A DNA stretch of 32,908 bases from Candidatus Poribacteria bacterium (GTDB lineage Bacteria > Poribacteria > WGA-4E > WGA-3G). The stretch covers positions 1 through 32,908 of the forward strand of contig JAAXHL010000172.1 of the NCBI GenBank assembly GCA_012270865.1, read 5' to 3'. The notes below the pieces were generated by a model, which worked only from the letters and a program-made list of their open reading frames with translations, ran no database searches and was not told where the DNA came from. The translations under genes and the position numbers were made by a program. This document shows positions 32,662 through 32,908 of this stretch, piece by piece; position 1 is the first letter of the stretch, and every line of letters starts with the position of its first letter.

Positions 32662-32908
32662 GTTTCTGGTTAAAATCAACAAGATTAGGATTTGTACAAA
32701 TGATAAGAAATATCTGTATTTCCAACAGTTTTTACCTATTCCATATCCATTTTCTGCTAACAAATATAACACAAAACAGGCGCAACGTCAACATTGTAGT
32801 ATCGCAGTCCATCCTTTTATCCTGACTTTTGGCAACTATTATTTATGAAACATCCTCAATTAATTTCACAGCGGCGGGGTTTGATGAAGATTAATTTATC
32901 TGATATTT

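Overview
The window looks like a bacterial chromosome fragment from an uncultured, Gram-negative-type (diderm) lineage. Envelope genes include PBP1C, a bacterial alpha-2-macroglobulin, lipoproteins and an outer-membrane barrel ending in Phe. The mix of a PhyH dioxygenase fused to HEAT repeats, a secreted WD40 protein, small NAD-dependent epimerases next to a GDPD, and many short dispersed repeats resembles Candidatus Poribacteria or related lineages. That assignment is inference; no rRNA marker is present.

Layout. (1) 1-9100: a DUF423 membrane protein converges on a two-gene minus-strand operon, alpha-2-macroglobulin then PBP1C, overlapping by ATGA. Both genes carry in-frame 7-bp tandem-repeat insertions. 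(2) 9400-11430: a minus-strand redox operon, a cytochrome P460 lipoprotein then a di-heme cytochrome fused to a beta-barrel, behind a near-consensus promoter. (3) 11700-14540: ftsY, an ECF sigma factor with no adjacent anti-sigma gene, and a MarR-type regulator with a ferritin-like C-terminal region, behind a full-consensus promoter that overlaps palindromes. (4) 14600-18150: TPR lipoprotein, homoserine-kinase-like phosphotransferase and ABC-F ATPase, probably one transcription unit. (5) 18150-20400: a secreted WD40 protein. (6) 20500-23550: an XPB-type helicase and its nuclease partner Bax1 (DUF790), with a 152-bp MITE between them. (7) 23560-26725: a D-2-hydroxyacid dehydrogenase and the PhyH-HEAT protein. 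(8) 26725-27680: a second MITE copy, a frameshifted helix-turn-helix gene and a lone terminal repeat. (9) 27680-32613: a HIT hydrolase, then a plus-strand cluster (two epimerases, GDPD, an unrecognised 427-aa protein), and a convergent FabG-like SDR.

The most unusual content is structural. Heptanucleotide arrays and a linked hairpin module sit inside PBP1C and alpha-2-macroglobulin without breaking their frames. A 42-bp repeat has been absorbed into Bax1. There is a family of dispersed palindromes whose arms differ but stay complementary, a repeated 5' leader ahead of several start codons, and a shared promoter pattern TTGATT-N14-TGC-TAAAAT upstream of three genes. At the protein level, the XPB-Bax1 pair, the cytochrome-porin fusion with P460, and the MarR/ferritin-like fusion are the best candidates for follow-up. 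No tRNA, rRNA or CRISPR array was recognised.
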